A stretch of DNA of 64,000 nucleotides from Cellulomonas timonensis (GTDB lineage: Bacteria > Actinomycetota > Actinomycetes > Actinomycetales > Cellulomonadaceae): contig NZ_FCOT01000011.1 in the NCBI RefSeq assembly GCF_900046455.1, positions 558,001-622,000 on the forward strand, in the 5' to 3' direction. Within the stretch, counting starts at the first letter, position 1; every line of letters starts with the position of its first letter. Below the pieces are notes generated by a model. That model searched no databases. It saw only the letters and a program-made list of their open reading frames with translations, and had not been told where the DNA came from. Position numbers and translations under genes: made by a program. Shown here in pieces: positions 36,209-43,691 of this stretch.

Positions 36209-37402
36209 TCAGAGCTCGAAGCCTGCGAACAGCACCGACGCCAACGCCAGGCCCACCACCAGGTTGAACACGGTGGCCAGGCCGAACACCGCCACCGGCC
36301 GCCACCCGGCGGCCCGCAGCGCCTTGACGCGCAGCTCGAGCCCGATGCTGACGAACGCCAAGATGAAGAACAGCGTCCGCAGGTCGTTCGCCACGGTGAT
36401 CACCGGCTTGCCGACGTCCGAGCCGACCTGGGCGAGGTAGAGCGTGCCGATCACCGACGCCGCCAGGAAGCCCAGCACGAACTTCGGGAACCGCCGCCAC
36501 AGCTCGCCGACACCGGGGGCCGCGGCGTCCGGGCGGCGCTCCACCTTGAACGCGAAGTACGCGGTGAGGGCGATCGCCACCACGCCGATCAGCGCGTTCT
36601 GCGTGGACTTCACGATCGTCGCGAGCGCGAGCGCGTCCTCCCCGGCGAGCGTGCCCGCCGCAGCGACGGCTGCCGTGGTGTCGATGTTGCCGCCGATCCA
36701 TGCGCCGGCGACGGCGGGGCTCAGGCCCAGCAGGTCGACCAGCCACGGCAGCACGAAGATCGACGGCAGCGCGAACACGATCACCAGGCTGGCCGCGTAG
36801 GCGAGCTGCTCACGCTTGGCCTGCACTGCGCCCGCCGCCGAGATGGCCGCGCTGACCCCGCAGATGGACACCGCGGAGCTGAGCAGCGCGCGCAGCTTGT
36901 CATCGAGCCCGAGCTTCCCGCCCACCCACCAGGTGAACAGGAAGACGCTGGAGATCAGCACGAGCGCCTGCACGATGGCAGGCACCGCCGCGGTGACGAT
37001 CAGGCTGAGGTTCACGGAGGCGCCGAGCAGCACCACGCCCGTCTTGATGAACAGCTCGGTGCGGAACGCGGCCGCCACCTTGTCCTTGAGGTTCGTCGCC
37101 ACCAGCACCGCGTTGCCGAGCAGGCCCAACGCGATGGCGTACACCGGGAACTCCACAGGCTTGGCGATGCGGGCCAGCGGGGTGCCCTCCGTCCACACCG
37201 GGACGTTGAGCTCGAGGAACCGGGTGAGCGCGGCGAGCAGCACCATGAGCAGCAGGCCCGCGACGGTCCAGGCCACGCTGGGCGGCGGGGTCGGGGCCTC
37301 GACAGGCACGCGGGCATCGGGCACGCGGGCGTCGGGCTGCCCGGCGCGGGGTCCCGTGCCGGGGGACGTGCTGTCCAGCGCTGTGGCGTCGCCGGCGCTC
37401 AT
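36209..37402 (-). CDS. YeiH-type putative sulfate/sulfite exporter
   Basis: The 397-residue membrane protein has about 10-11 helices. Family segments are LGLLGNAVLVATNLKDKV, IKTGVVLLGASVNLS, LLSSAVSICGVSAAIS and AGAWIGGNIDTTAAVAAAG. YeiH relatives are annotated as putative sulfate or sulfite exporters. A disordered N-terminus of about 40 residues contains the repeat PDARVPDARV. The ATG overlaps the stop of a 56-residue membrane protein by one base (TGATG). The structured leader further upstream, with a cysteine-codon peptide, suggests regulation by sulfur amino acid supply. Confidence 0.85.
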   Translation of the reverse strand: MSAGDATALDSTSPGTGPRAGQPDARVPDARVPVEAPTPPPSVAWTVAGLLLMVLLAALTRFLELNVPVWTEGTPLARIAKPVEFPVYAIALGLLGNAVLVATNLKDKVAAAFRTELFIKTGVVLLGASVNLSLIVTAAVPAIVQALVLISSVFLFTWWVGGKLGLDDKLRALLSSAVSICGVSAAISAAGAVQAKREQLAYAASLVIVFALPSIFVLPWLVDLLGLSPAVAGAWIGGNIDTTAAVAAAGTLAGEDALALATIVKSTQNALIGVVAIALTAYFAFKVERRPDAAAPGVGELWRRFPKFVLGFLAASVIGTLYLAQVGSDVGKPVITVANDLRTLFFILAFVSIGLELRVKALRAAGWRPVAVFGLATVFNLVVGLALASVLFAGFEL

Positions 37403-37572
37403 CACGGCACCAGCCCGTCGGCGAGGACGCCCGTGAGGACGAGCGTGAGCAGGATCAGCCCGAGCGCTGTGGCGATCCAGTCCTCGGAGAGCCGCCGTCG
37501 GGGGCGGGGGACGGCGCCGGAGCCCGAGGCGGGCTCCGGCGCGGCATCGGGGTCGTGCGAGATGTGGGTCAT
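37402..37572 (-). CDS. 56-residue membrane protein, likely partner of the YeiH-type exporter
   Basis: The protein starts MTHISHDPDAAPEPA and has a basic stretch PRPRRRLSEDW, one membrane helix (IATALGLILLTLVLTGVL) and a short tail ADGLVP. AAGGA lies 7 nt before the ATG at 37572, and the stop overlaps the exporter start by one base, so the two are translated together. A short EDW-plus-helix protein encoded just before a YeiH gene is a recurrent arrangement in my memory of actinobacteria. A structural or stabilising subunit role is inferred. Confidence 0.8.
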   Translation of the reverse strand: MTHISHDPDAAPEPASGSGAVPRPRRRLSEDWIATALGLILLTLVLTGVLADGLVP

Positions 37573-37643
37573 GTCGGTCCTTGAGGGTGGGCCGGCTCGG
37601 CGGGGGGAGGCGCGCGCGAGCCACGGGTGGATGGATGTGGGGC

Positions 37644-37741
37644 GCCGAGAGGGGGGTCAGCGGCCTGCCCGCGGCGGTTGCCGGGGGTGTGGCTCGGCGC
37701 CGCTCAGCGCCCGGATGGGGCGGTGCGGCGGACCTCTCGGC
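37644..37741 (-). promoter_or_regulatory. Long-range stem in the exporter leader, candidate attenuator
   Basis: On the minus strand GCCGAGAGG (37741-37733) pairs perfectly with CCTCTCGGC (37652-37644), enclosing 80 nt with smaller hairpins (for example GGCGC-tgagcg-GCGCC) and a CCGGCAACC strand. The 5' arm begins at the last base of the leader-peptide stop codon, so ribosome position would control whether the stem forms. Confidence 0.55.
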
Positions 37742-37815
37742 TACCGACAGCGACAGGCGGACGCGCGGGGCGCAGCGGGCACGAGTGCCCGCGCGCAGGC
37801 CGCCAGCGTCGTCAT
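37741..37815 (-). CDS. 24-residue leader peptide with clustered cysteine codons
   Basis: The reading frame starts MTTLAACARALV and ends with Ser-Ala-Cys-Arg-Cys-Arg, so two cysteine codons (TGT CGC TGT) fall just before the TAG; a third Cys lies at position 7. CAGGAT lies 7 nt before the ATG at 37815 (overlapping an alternative ATG three codons upstream), resembling leaderless starts in this window. The stop codon abuts the base of a long stem. Cysteine-responsive attenuation by such peptides is known in mycobacteria, and similar leader peptides precede sulfur genes in streptomycetes. Function here is inferred. Confidence 0.55.
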   Translation of the reverse strand: MTTLAACARALVPAAPRASACRCR

Positions 37816-37948
37816 GTGCGCCATCCTGGACGTGGGCCGTGCCCGGCGCCCATCGACGTCCAGATCGTGGACATTCGTCCCATCAGACCGTTCTGCGATG
37901 CTTGTCCCTCGACTGGTTGCCGGCAGGGAGGGCGGTGAGGATGTCGTG

Positions 37949-38473
37949 ATGCGCATCGAAGCCATACGGGGAGATCTCACTGCCCAGGACGTCGACGTCG
38001 TCGTCAACGCCGCCAACTCGTCGCTGCTCGGCGGGGGAGGTGTGGACGGCGCCCTCCACGCGGCGGCGGGGCCCGCGCTTCTCACCGAGTGTCGTCGCGT
38101 CCGCCGCGACGAGTGGCCGGACGGGCTGCCCGTCGGCGAGGCCGTCGCGACAGGGGCGGGCCGGCTGCCCGCGCGGTGGGTGGTGCACACCGTGGGGCCC
38201 AACGCGCGCGCCGGCGAGCGCGACCCCGCCTTGCTGGCGTCCTGCTTCACCCGGTCGCTCGACGTGGCGGCGGGGCTCGGCGCGAGCAGTGTCGCGTTCC
38301 CGGCCGTGAGCGCCGGGGTCTACGGGTGGCCCATGGCCCAGGTCGCCGACGTGGCGGTCGCCGCGGTGCGCGGCTGGCAGCCGCCGGAGCCCGGACAGCG
38401 GCCCGCGCTGGTGCGGTTCGTGCTGTTCAGCCCAGACGCGCTCGCGGAGTTCACGCGGGCGCTCGGCGCCTAG
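37949..38473 (+). CDS. Macrodomain protein (ADP-ribose/O-acetyl-ADP-ribose deacylase type)
   Basis: The 174-residue protein is a single macrodomain. It begins MRIEAIRGDLTAQDVDVVVNAANSSLLGGGGVDGALH, with the ADP-ribose-binding NAANS and GGGGVDGA loops, and has FPAVSAGVYGWP at the second ligand loop. Such MacroD-type proteins remove ADP-ribose from proteins or hydrolyse O-acetyl-ADP-ribose. GTGAGG lies 8 nt before the ATG. Its stop overlaps the stop of the convergent alpha/beta-hydrolase gene by 4 nt. Confidence 0.93.
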   Translation: MRIEAIRGDLTAQDVDVVVNAANSSLLGGGGVDGALHAAAGPALLTECRRVRRDEWPDGLPVGEAVATGAGRLPARWVVHTVGPNARAGERDPALLASCFTRSLDVAAGLGASSVAFPAVSAGVYGWPMAQVADVAVAAVRGWQPPEPGQRPALVRFVLFSPDALAEFTRALGA

Positions 38474-39072
38474 CCGGGCAGCAGCCAGCGGGCCACCGCC
38501 TCGGCGACCAGTGCGTCGTCCTTCGGTGCATGGTTGCCCGGCACGAACACCGTGGCCACCGGGCCGCCGATCGTGGCCAGATGAGCGCTGAGCTCGGCGG
38601 GTGTGCCGAAGGGGTCGCGCTCGCCGGAGACGGCCAGCACCGGGACGTGGACGTCGGGCAGGTGCTCGACGCGCAACCGGTCGGGCTTGCCTGGCGGGTG
38701 CAGCGGGTAGGACAGCAGCACCAGCCCGGCGGCGGGCTGCCCCTCGGCGACAGCCATGGACGCCATGCGACCGCCGAACGACCGGCCGCCCAGCAGCACG
38801 CGGTCCGGCGCCACGCCCAGATCGGCGGCGAACCGGTCCGCCTCGGCGCGCGCATGCGCGATGGCCACCGGCGCCCGGTCAGGCGCCTTGCGGCCCGCCG
38901 CGCGGCCCGGGAAGTCGACGCGGCGCACCGGCAGCGGGGCCAGCGCCTGCTCCAGGGCGATCAGGGTGCGGTGGTCGCGGTCGGCCCCGGCGCCGGGGAA
39001 GAGCAGCAGCCCAGCCGGGTCTCGCGGCGTGGTCGAGGCGGTCGCCGACGTGGAGGGCTGGTCGCTGGGCAC
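38470..39072 (-). CDS. Small alpha/beta hydrolase (KANL3/Tex30-like)
   Basis: The 200-residue protein starts near LLLFPGAGADRDHRTLIALEQAL, has the nucleophile elbow VLLGGRSFGGRMASM (Ser in G-x-S-x-G), an acid in VSGERDPFGTP and a His in VFVPGNHAPKDD. This fits the KANL3/Tex30-like dienelactone-hydrolase group of unknown substrate. The GTG at 39072 has TACCGT 5 nt upstream. It is convergent with the macrodomain gene. Confidence 0.85.
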   Translation of the reverse strand: MPSDQPSTSATASTTPRDPAGLLLFPGAGADRDHRTLIALEQALAPLPVRRVDFPGRAAGRKAPDRAPVAIAHARAEADRFAADLGVAPDRVLLGGRSFGGRMASMAVAEGQPAAGLVLLSYPLHPPGKPDRLRVEHLPDVHVPVLAVSGERDPFGTPAELSAHLATIGGPVATVFVPGNHAPKDDALVAEAVARWLLPG

Positions 39073-39105
39073 CCCTCACGGTAGGCGCGCGCGGGGCATG
39101 GGGTG

Positions 39106-39687
39106 TCAGGAGGTGACCGCGCCCGCCCAGCCGGCGGGGTCGAGCGTCAGGGCGATGAGCTGCTCGGCGAGACGCTCGTTCTCGGCGTCGCTGATCACGC
39201 TGCCCCACAGCGGGGCGACGCTGGCCCCGTCCGCAGCCGCGACCACGAGGCTCATGACGGCGTGGGGCAGGCCGTCGGCGTCGAGCTCGTCGCGCCACCG
39301 GCTGGCGTCCTCGCGCGCGACCTCGGCCACTGCGGGGCTCGTGATGAGCTGGGTGATCAGGGTGTACGCGTCATGGGCCGCGCGGAACTCCGCCTCGGCC
39401 AGGCTCGCGCGCACGTAGGCGCGGGTCAGGCGGCCCGGGCGATCGTCGGCAGGGTCGAGGCACCGGTACACGGACTCGCGGAAGTCCTCGAGGAGCGACT
39501 GGGCGAGCGCCGTCATGAGGTGGTCCTTGCTCGGGAAGTGGTAGATCACCCCGCCCTTGGACAGCCCGGCCTCCTGCGCGACGTCGTCGAGCGTCGCGGC
39601 CATGCCGCGGGTGCGGAACACCACGCTCGCGGCGTCGAAGACCACCCTGCGCGTGTCCGACGCGCTCCGACCGGCTGTGCGCGCCAT
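39106..39687 (-). CDS. TetR/AcrR family repressor of the adjacent efflux pump
   Basis: The 193-residue regulator has the N-terminal HTH domain VVFDAASVVFRTRGMAATLDDVAQEAGLSKGGVIYHF (given here in part as GLSKGGVIYHFPSKDHL) and a ligand-binding C-terminal domain. AGGAGG lies 7-8 nt before the ATG at 39687. It is divergent from a 14-helix MFS efflux gene, with a 28-bp dyad operator lying in the pump promoter, the classic local-repressor arrangement. Confidence 0.9.
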   Translation of the reverse strand: MARTAGRSASDTRRVVFDAASVVFRTRGMAATLDDVAQEAGLSKGGVIYHFPSKDHLMTALAQSLLEDFRESVYRCLDPADDRPGRLTRAYVRASLAEAEFRAAHDAYTLITQLITSPAVAEVAREDASRWRDELDADGLPHAVMSLVVAAADGASVAPLWGSVISDAENERLAEQLIALTLDPAGWAGAVTS

Positions 39688-39769
39688 ATGCGCCCTCCTT
39701 CTCCATCCGGCTCGCTCTTGATGCGCGGGAGCCCGTGGCGCAGATCACCGCCCCACATCCTCGCCCATG

Positions 39770-39800
39770 TTGGAACTGTACCGGCTGGTCAGTATAGTTC
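39770..39800 (+). promoter_or_regulatory. Sigma-70-type promoter of the MFS gene with a TetR operator in the spacer
   Basis: TTGGAA (39770-39775), a 17-bp spacer and TATAGT (39793-39798) make a near-consensus promoter. A 28-bp dyad (39773-39800), GAACTGTACCGGCT / GGTCAGTATAGTTC, covers both boxes, with inner ACCGG/GGTCAGT arms like other TetR sites. The start codon lies 10 nt after the -10 box. Confidence 0.75.
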
Positions 39801-39808
39801 TGAGCATC

Positions 39809-41320
39809 ATGCTGAACACCCAGGTTTCGTCGTCTACCCCCGAGTCCGTGGCCCATCCCCGACGCTGGGCCGCTCTCGCGGTGCTCGTCATCGCGGTGCT
39901 GCTGCTCGCGATCGACGGGACAGTGCTCTACCTCGCCGTCCCGGCGCTCACCCACGACCTCGCGCCCAGCGCGACGCAGATCCTGTGGATCGGCGACATC
40001 TACTCCCTCGCGCTGGCCGGCCTGCTGGTCACGATGGGAACCCTGGCCGACCGGATCGGGCGCAAGAAGCTCCTGCTCAGCGGCGCCCTCGCGTTCGGGC
40101 TGGCCTCCGTCCTGGCCGCCTACGCGCCGAACGCCGAGACGCTCATCGCGGCACGGCTGCTGCTCGGCGTCGCAGGCGCCACGCTGATGCCGTCGACCCT
40201 CTCGATCATCCGGAACCTGTTCCCCGACGCCCGTGAGCGCACCCGCGCCATCGCGATCTGGTCGGCGGCGTTCGGCGGCGGCGCGGCGATCGGCCCGCTC
40301 GTCGGCGGCTTCCTGCTCGAGCACTACTGGTGGGGCTCGGTGTTCCTCGTGAACGTGCCGGTCATGCTGGCGCTGCTGGTCTTCGGCGCCATCGTGCTGC
40401 CCGAGTCGAAGGACCCCTCGCCCGGGCCGTTCGACCTCGCCTCCGCCGCGCTGTCGCTGGTCGCCGTCGCCAGCTTCGTCTACGCGATCAAGCACCTGGC
40501 CAGCGCCGGACTCGACACGGTGACAGCGGTCTCCGCCCTGATCGTCGTGTCAGCGGGAGTGGTCTTCACTCGACGCCAGCGCCGCCTGGCGACCCCGCTG
40601 CTCGACCTGACGCTGTTCAAGCGGCCCGCCTTCACCGGCGCCGTCGCGGCCAACTTCGTCTCGATCTTCGCCCTCACCGGCCTGCTGTTCTTCTTCTCCC
40701 AGTACCTCCAGCTGGCCCGCGGGTTCAGTCCGCTACAGGCCGGCCTGGCCGAGCTGCCCACGACCATCGCCTCCATCGGTGCCATCGCCCTGGTCGGCTG
40801 GTCCCTGGCCCGGTTCGGCCGCGGACACGCCGTCGGGGCCGCGCTCGCGCTGACGGCGCTCGGGCTGGCGCTCGTGGCCGTCGCCGAGGGCTCTGAGAAC
40901 TACCTGTGGCTCGCGCTCGCGCTGGTCCCCGTCGGCCTGGGCGTGGGGATCGCGGGGACGCTGACCGCCGACGCGGTGGTCTCCTCCGTCGAGCCCCGCA
41001 AGGCCGGCGCGGCCTCGGCGATCTCCGAGACCGCCTACGAGCTGGGCGTCGTCTTCGGCATCACCGTGCTCGGCTCGCTCATGTCGGTGCTCTACCGGTC
41101 CGGCCTCGACCTGCCCGCCACCCTCGACGCCGCCCAGCGCGCCAGCGTGCAGGACTCGCTGGCCTCCGCGCTCTCCGTGCTCGAGCCGGGCTCCGAGCTC
41201 GTCCACCACGCGCAGGAGTCCTTCGTGGGCGCGATGCAGGCCACCTCGCTCGTCGCCGCGGCCATCACGCTCGTCGCAGCCGTGCTGGCATGGCGGGTGA
41301 TCCCGTCCCACCGCGAGTGA
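39809..41320 (+). CDS. MFS drug efflux transporter, DHA2 (14-helix) family
   Basis: The 503-residue protein fits QacA/SmvA-like proton-driven multidrug exporters. The first helix has LLLAIDGTVLYLAVPAL with the membrane-embedded Asp, motif A is GTLADRIGRKKLL, and motif C-like ARLLLGVAGATLMPS follows. About 14 helices are visible. The likely substrates are lipophilic cations or biocides (family knowledge). The ATG at 39809 follows a near-consensus promoter overlapped by a TetR dyad. Confidence 0.93.
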   Translation: MLNTQVSSSTPESVAHPRRWAALAVLVIAVLLLAIDGTVLYLAVPALTHDLAPSATQILWIGDIYSLALAGLLVTMGTLADRIGRKKLLLSGALAFGLASVLAAYAPNAETLIAARLLLGVAGATLMPSTLSIIRNLFPDARERTRAIAIWSAAFGGGAAIGPLVGGFLLEHYWWGSVFLVNVPVMLALLVFGAIVLPESKDPSPGPFDLASAALSLVAVASFVYAIKHLASAGLDTVTAVSALIVVSAGVVFTRRQRRLATPLLDLTLFKRPAFTGAVAANFVSIFALTGLLFFFSQYLQLARGFSPLQAGLAELPTTIASIGAIALVGWSLARFGRGHAVGAALALTALGLALVAVAEGSENYLWLALALVPVGLGVGIAGTLTADAVVSSVEPRKAGAASAISETAYELGVVFGITVLGSLMSVLYRSGLDLPATLDAAQRASVQDSLASALSVLEPGSELVHHAQESFVGAMQATSLVAAAITLVAAVLAWRVIPSHRE

Positions 41321-41377
41321 CGGGCCGCGCGGCGTCGTGCCCTTGTGCCCGGCGCCGCGGGCCGGTTGGGTGGGCGG

Positions 41378-41941
41378 ATGGGAAGAGTCATCTACTCCGT
41401 GGCCTCGTCGCTGGACGGCTACAACACCGACCCGCAGGGCGGCTTCACCTGGGCGATGCCCAGCGAGCAGGTCATCGCCGCCCTGACGGAGGACACGGCG
41501 AGCGTCAGCACGTACCTCCTGGGGCGGCGCATGTACGAGACCATGGCGGGATGGGAGACCGACCCCTCGTGGGCTGAGGGGTCGCCCGAGTCGGCGCACT
41601 TCGCGGAGGTGTGGAAGCGCGCCGACAAGGTGGTCTTCTCCACGACGCTCGACCAGGTGTGGACCGAGCGCACCCGACTCGAGCGTGCGCTCACCGTCGA
41701 GGCGGTTGAGCGCGCGGCATCCGAGTCGTCGGGCGACCTGTCGGTCGAGGGGCCCACCCTCGCCGCGAGCGCGCTCCGGCTGGGACTCGTCGACGTGGTG
41801 GAGCTCCTGCTGTGCCCCGTCGTGGTCGGCGGCGGCGGAAAGGTCTTCCCCGACGGGCTCTCGCTCGACCTCCGGCTCGTCCGCGAGCGGCGCTTCGACA
41901 ACGGGATGGTCCAGGTCACGTACGAGCGCGACCGCCCCTGA
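41378..41941 (+). CDS. Dihydrofolate reductase family protein (RibD C-terminal domain type)
   Basis: The 187-residue protein begins MGRVIYSVASSLDGYNTDP and contains LLGRRMYETMAGW, VVFSTTLDQV and EGPTLAASALRLGLVDVVELLLCPVVVGGG, the pattern of stand-alone DHFR/RibD-C oxidoreductases in actinobacteria. They bind NADPH, but the substrates are mostly unknown. The ATG at 41378 is chosen because the conserved beta-strand starts there; an upstream in-frame ATG at 41345 is less likely. Confidence 0.87.
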   Translation: MGRVIYSVASSLDGYNTDPQGGFTWAMPSEQVIAALTEDTASVSTYLLGRRMYETMAGWETDPSWAEGSPESAHFAEVWKRADKVVFSTTLDQVWTERTRLERALTVEAVERAASESSGDLSVEGPTLAASALRLGLVDVVELLLCPVVVGGGGKVFPDGLSLDLRLVRERRFDNGMVQVTYERDRP

Positions 41942-41980
41942 CGCCGGCCCACGGGCCGGTCATGGGGGACGATGGCTCCC

Positions 41981-42448
41981 ATGAGCACACTCGAGAGGCT
42001 GACGTCCGACCTGACCACCTCCATGAAGGCCCGTGACACGTTCCGCACCGGGACGCTCCGCCAGGCGATCGGCGCCGTCCGCGCCGCGGAGAAGGCCGGC
42101 CCCATGGCCGTCGTGCTGACCGAGGAGCAGGTGCAGGAGGTCCTGGTCCGCGAGGTCAAGAAGCGCCGCGAGAGCGCGGAGATCTACACCAACGCAGGCG
42201 CCGCCGAGCGTGCCGAGACGGAGACCGCCGAGGCCGACCTCATCGAGGCCTACCTGCCGGCCGCCGTCAGCGAGGAGCAGCTCGACGCGATCGTCGCCGA
42301 CGCCGTCGCGTCCACCGGCGCCACCGGCATGAAGGACATGGGCGCCGTGATGAAGGCCGCCACCGCCGCCGCGGCCCCCCTCGGGCGGGTGGACGGCAAG
42401 GCGCTGTCGCAGCGCGTGCGCGCGGCGCTGGCGGGCGCCGCGGGCTGA
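41981..42448 (+). CDS. GatB/YqeY domain protein
   Basis: The 155-residue YqeY protein resembles the tRNA-binding tail of GatB and may assist aminoacyl-tRNA quality or related steps. Segments are LERLTSDLTTSMKARD, LREVKKRRES-like (VREVKKRRESAEIYTNAG), EADLIEAYLPAAVSEEQL and MGAVMKAATAAAAPLGRVDGKALSQRV. I prefer the ATG at 41981 (7 nt after GACGAT) to the ATG three codons upstream at 41972. Confidence 0.9.
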   Translation: MSTLERLTSDLTTSMKARDTFRTGTLRQAIGAVRAAEKAGPMAVVLTEEQVQEVLVREVKKRRESAEIYTNAGAAERAETETAEADLIEAYLPAAVSEEQLDAIVADAVASTGATGMKDMGAVMKAATAAAAPLGRVDGKALSQRVRAALAGAAG

Positions 42449-42493
42449 GCTCGGCGCCCGAGCCGTTCTCGCTTCGCACGTCGGGGCGCCGGG

Positions 42494-42499
42494 TAGTGT
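42494..42499 (+). promoter_or_regulatory. Candidate -10 box for leaderless LacI-family gene
   Basis: TAGTGT lies 6 nt before the ATG at 42506. Confidence 0.5.
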
Positions 42500-42505
42500 C
42501 GGCGC

Positions 42506-43555
42506 ATGACTCCGAGGGGGCGCGGCGTGGGCGCCGTGACGCTCAAGGACGTGGCAGCCGCCTCCGGGGTGTCCGTCGCGACGGCCTCGCAGGCGCTGGC
42601 TGGCCGAGGGCGGATGACGGATGCCACCCGCGAGCGCGTGCGCCGCGCCGCGGACGATCTCGGCTACCTGGCGAACGCGTTGGCGCGCGGGCTGCGCACC
42701 GGGCGGACCCAGGCCCTGGGGGTGCACCACGAGCGCGCCGCGGCCAACCTGGCGACCTCGTACTTCCGCGACTTCCTCGCGGGCGCGATCGAGGCCGCGC
42801 ACCGGCATGACCACGACCTGGTCGTGCTGTCCTCGGACACCCATCGTCCCCGCACCACGGCGCCGCATGTCGACGGGGTGATCGTGGTGGACCCGATCGC
42901 CGACGACCGCCGGGCCCGGGAGCTGATGGAGCTGCCTGTCCCGGTCGTGGCGGGTGAGCATGTGCCGTCGTCGATGCCGCCGTGCGCCGTGGTGGCCGCC
43001 GACCACGCGACGGCGGTGCGCGCTGTGCTGGACGCGGCCGCCGCGCGCGGGGTCCGGCGGCCGTTGCTGGCGGCGCCTGACGCGAACAGCGGGTGGGGCG
43101 AGGTGCTGCGGGAGGTCGTGGGCGCGTGGTGCGCGGAGCGGGGCGTGGAGCCGGTGCTCGTGGCGACCCGGTTCGGCGAGCAGTCGATCGAGCGTCATCG
43201 CGAGCTGCTGACGCCGGTGCTGGCCGCGCGCCCCGAGGTCGACATGGTCCTGGGCGCGTCGCCCTTCGCCGTGCAGGGCGCGATGTCGGTGCTGCGGGGC
43301 CTGGGTCGGGCGCCGGGCCGGGACGTGCTGGTGGCCGCCTGCGCCGACGAGCCGGGCCTGCTGCTGGAGGACCCGCCGGTGACCGCTGTCGAGCTGCCGG
43401 CGCATGCGCTGGGCGTGGCATGCGTGGAGCGCCTGGTGGCGATCCTCGACGACGAGCGTGGGCCGAGCGCGGCTCTCGGGACGGTGCAGACCGTCCCCGC
43501 GCCGGTGCACCTGCGGGCGTCGACCGCCGGGTCTCCGGCGACGGCTTCCACCTGA
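42506..43555 (+). CDS. LacI family transcriptional regulator
   Basis: The 349-residue regulator has the N-terminal HTH with VTLKDVAAASGVSVATASQALAGRG and the hinge helix NALARGLRTGRTQALGV, then a periplasmic-binding-protein-like effector domain containing DGVIVVDPIADDRRA and VLGASPFAVQGAMSVL. LacI proteins usually sense sugars, sometimes nucleosides. It lies directly upstream of the ureohydrolase island in the same direction, so it may control that island, or the placement may be incidental. The effector is unknown. Confidence 0.9.
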   Translation: MTPRGRGVGAVTLKDVAAASGVSVATASQALAGRGRMTDATRERVRRAADDLGYLANALARGLRTGRTQALGVHHERAAANLATSYFRDFLAGAIEAAHRHDHDLVVLSSDTHRPRTTAPHVDGVIVVDPIADDRRARELMELPVPVVAGEHVPSSMPPCAVVAADHATAVRAVLDAAAARGVRRPLLAAPDANSGWGEVLREVVGAWCAERGVEPVLVATRFGEQSIERHRELLTPVLAARPEVDMVLGASPFAVQGAMSVLRGLGRAPGRDVLVAACADEPGLLLEDPPVTAVELPAHALGVACVERLVAILDDERGPSAALGTVQTVPAPVHLRASTAGSPATAST

Positions 43556-43561
43556 CTTATC

Positions 43562-43599
43562 GTTTCACCACTGTTTCCGGCGCAGTGCGGGAATGTGAC
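43562..43599 (-). promoter_or_regulatory. Candidate GlnR binding array upstream of the ureohydrolase operon
   Basis: Read on the minus strand the pentamers GTCAC, GCACT, GAAAC and GAAAC follow each other with exactly 6 bp between each (positions 43599 to 43562). GlnR boxes are built from gTnAC and GaAAC elements separated by 6 bp. Three of four pentamers fit, and the 11-bp phasing is perfect. It ends about 57 bp before the putative -35, the range of an activator site. Confidence 0.5.
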
Positions 43600-43655
43600 C
43601 GCGTCTCGCCTGTCGGTCGCGTGGGTAAAACCCGCGTTTCGCCTGATCGCGACAC

Positions 43656-43685
43656 TGGAAAAACGATTAGGCAGCGCCGTACGTT
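43656..43685 (+). promoter_or_regulatory. Candidate promoter of the ureohydrolase operon (leaderless)
   Basis: TGGAAA (43656-43661), 18-bp spacer and TACGTT (43680-43685) lie upstream of the ATG at 43692, which is 6 nt after the -10 box. Confidence 0.5.
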
Positions 43686-43691
43686 CCTGCC

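Larger units (their letters stand above)
37573..37948. other. Intergenic region holding the exporter leader; no further protein gene seen except the leader peptide
   Basis: This 376-bp gap lies between the divergent YeiH-partner gene and the macrodomain gene. The left 250 bp is a structured leader for the minus-strand exporter operon. The right part (about 37825-37948) must hold the two divergent promoters; no clear -35/-10 pair could be fixed by eye. Confidence 0.6.

Noticed and set aside
37644-37741. SAM-type riboswitch upstream of the YeiH-type operon, suggested by a CCGGCAACC strand
   Set aside because: Only this short strand matches; the other conserved elements of SAM-I or SAM-IV classes are not recognisable. 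The leader-peptide model explains the layout better.
43606-43645. Direct repeat TCGCCTG near the ureohydrolase promoter (43606 and 43639)
   Set aside because: Only 7 bp are shared and the spacing is not helical; likely chance in GC-rich DNA.
43556-43691. Guanidine riboswitch (ykkC, mini-ykkC or guanidine-III) upstream of the ureohydrolases
   Set aside because: No paired ACGR-loop hairpins or ykkC core could be found, and the likely promoter is leaderless, leaving no room for an aptamer.
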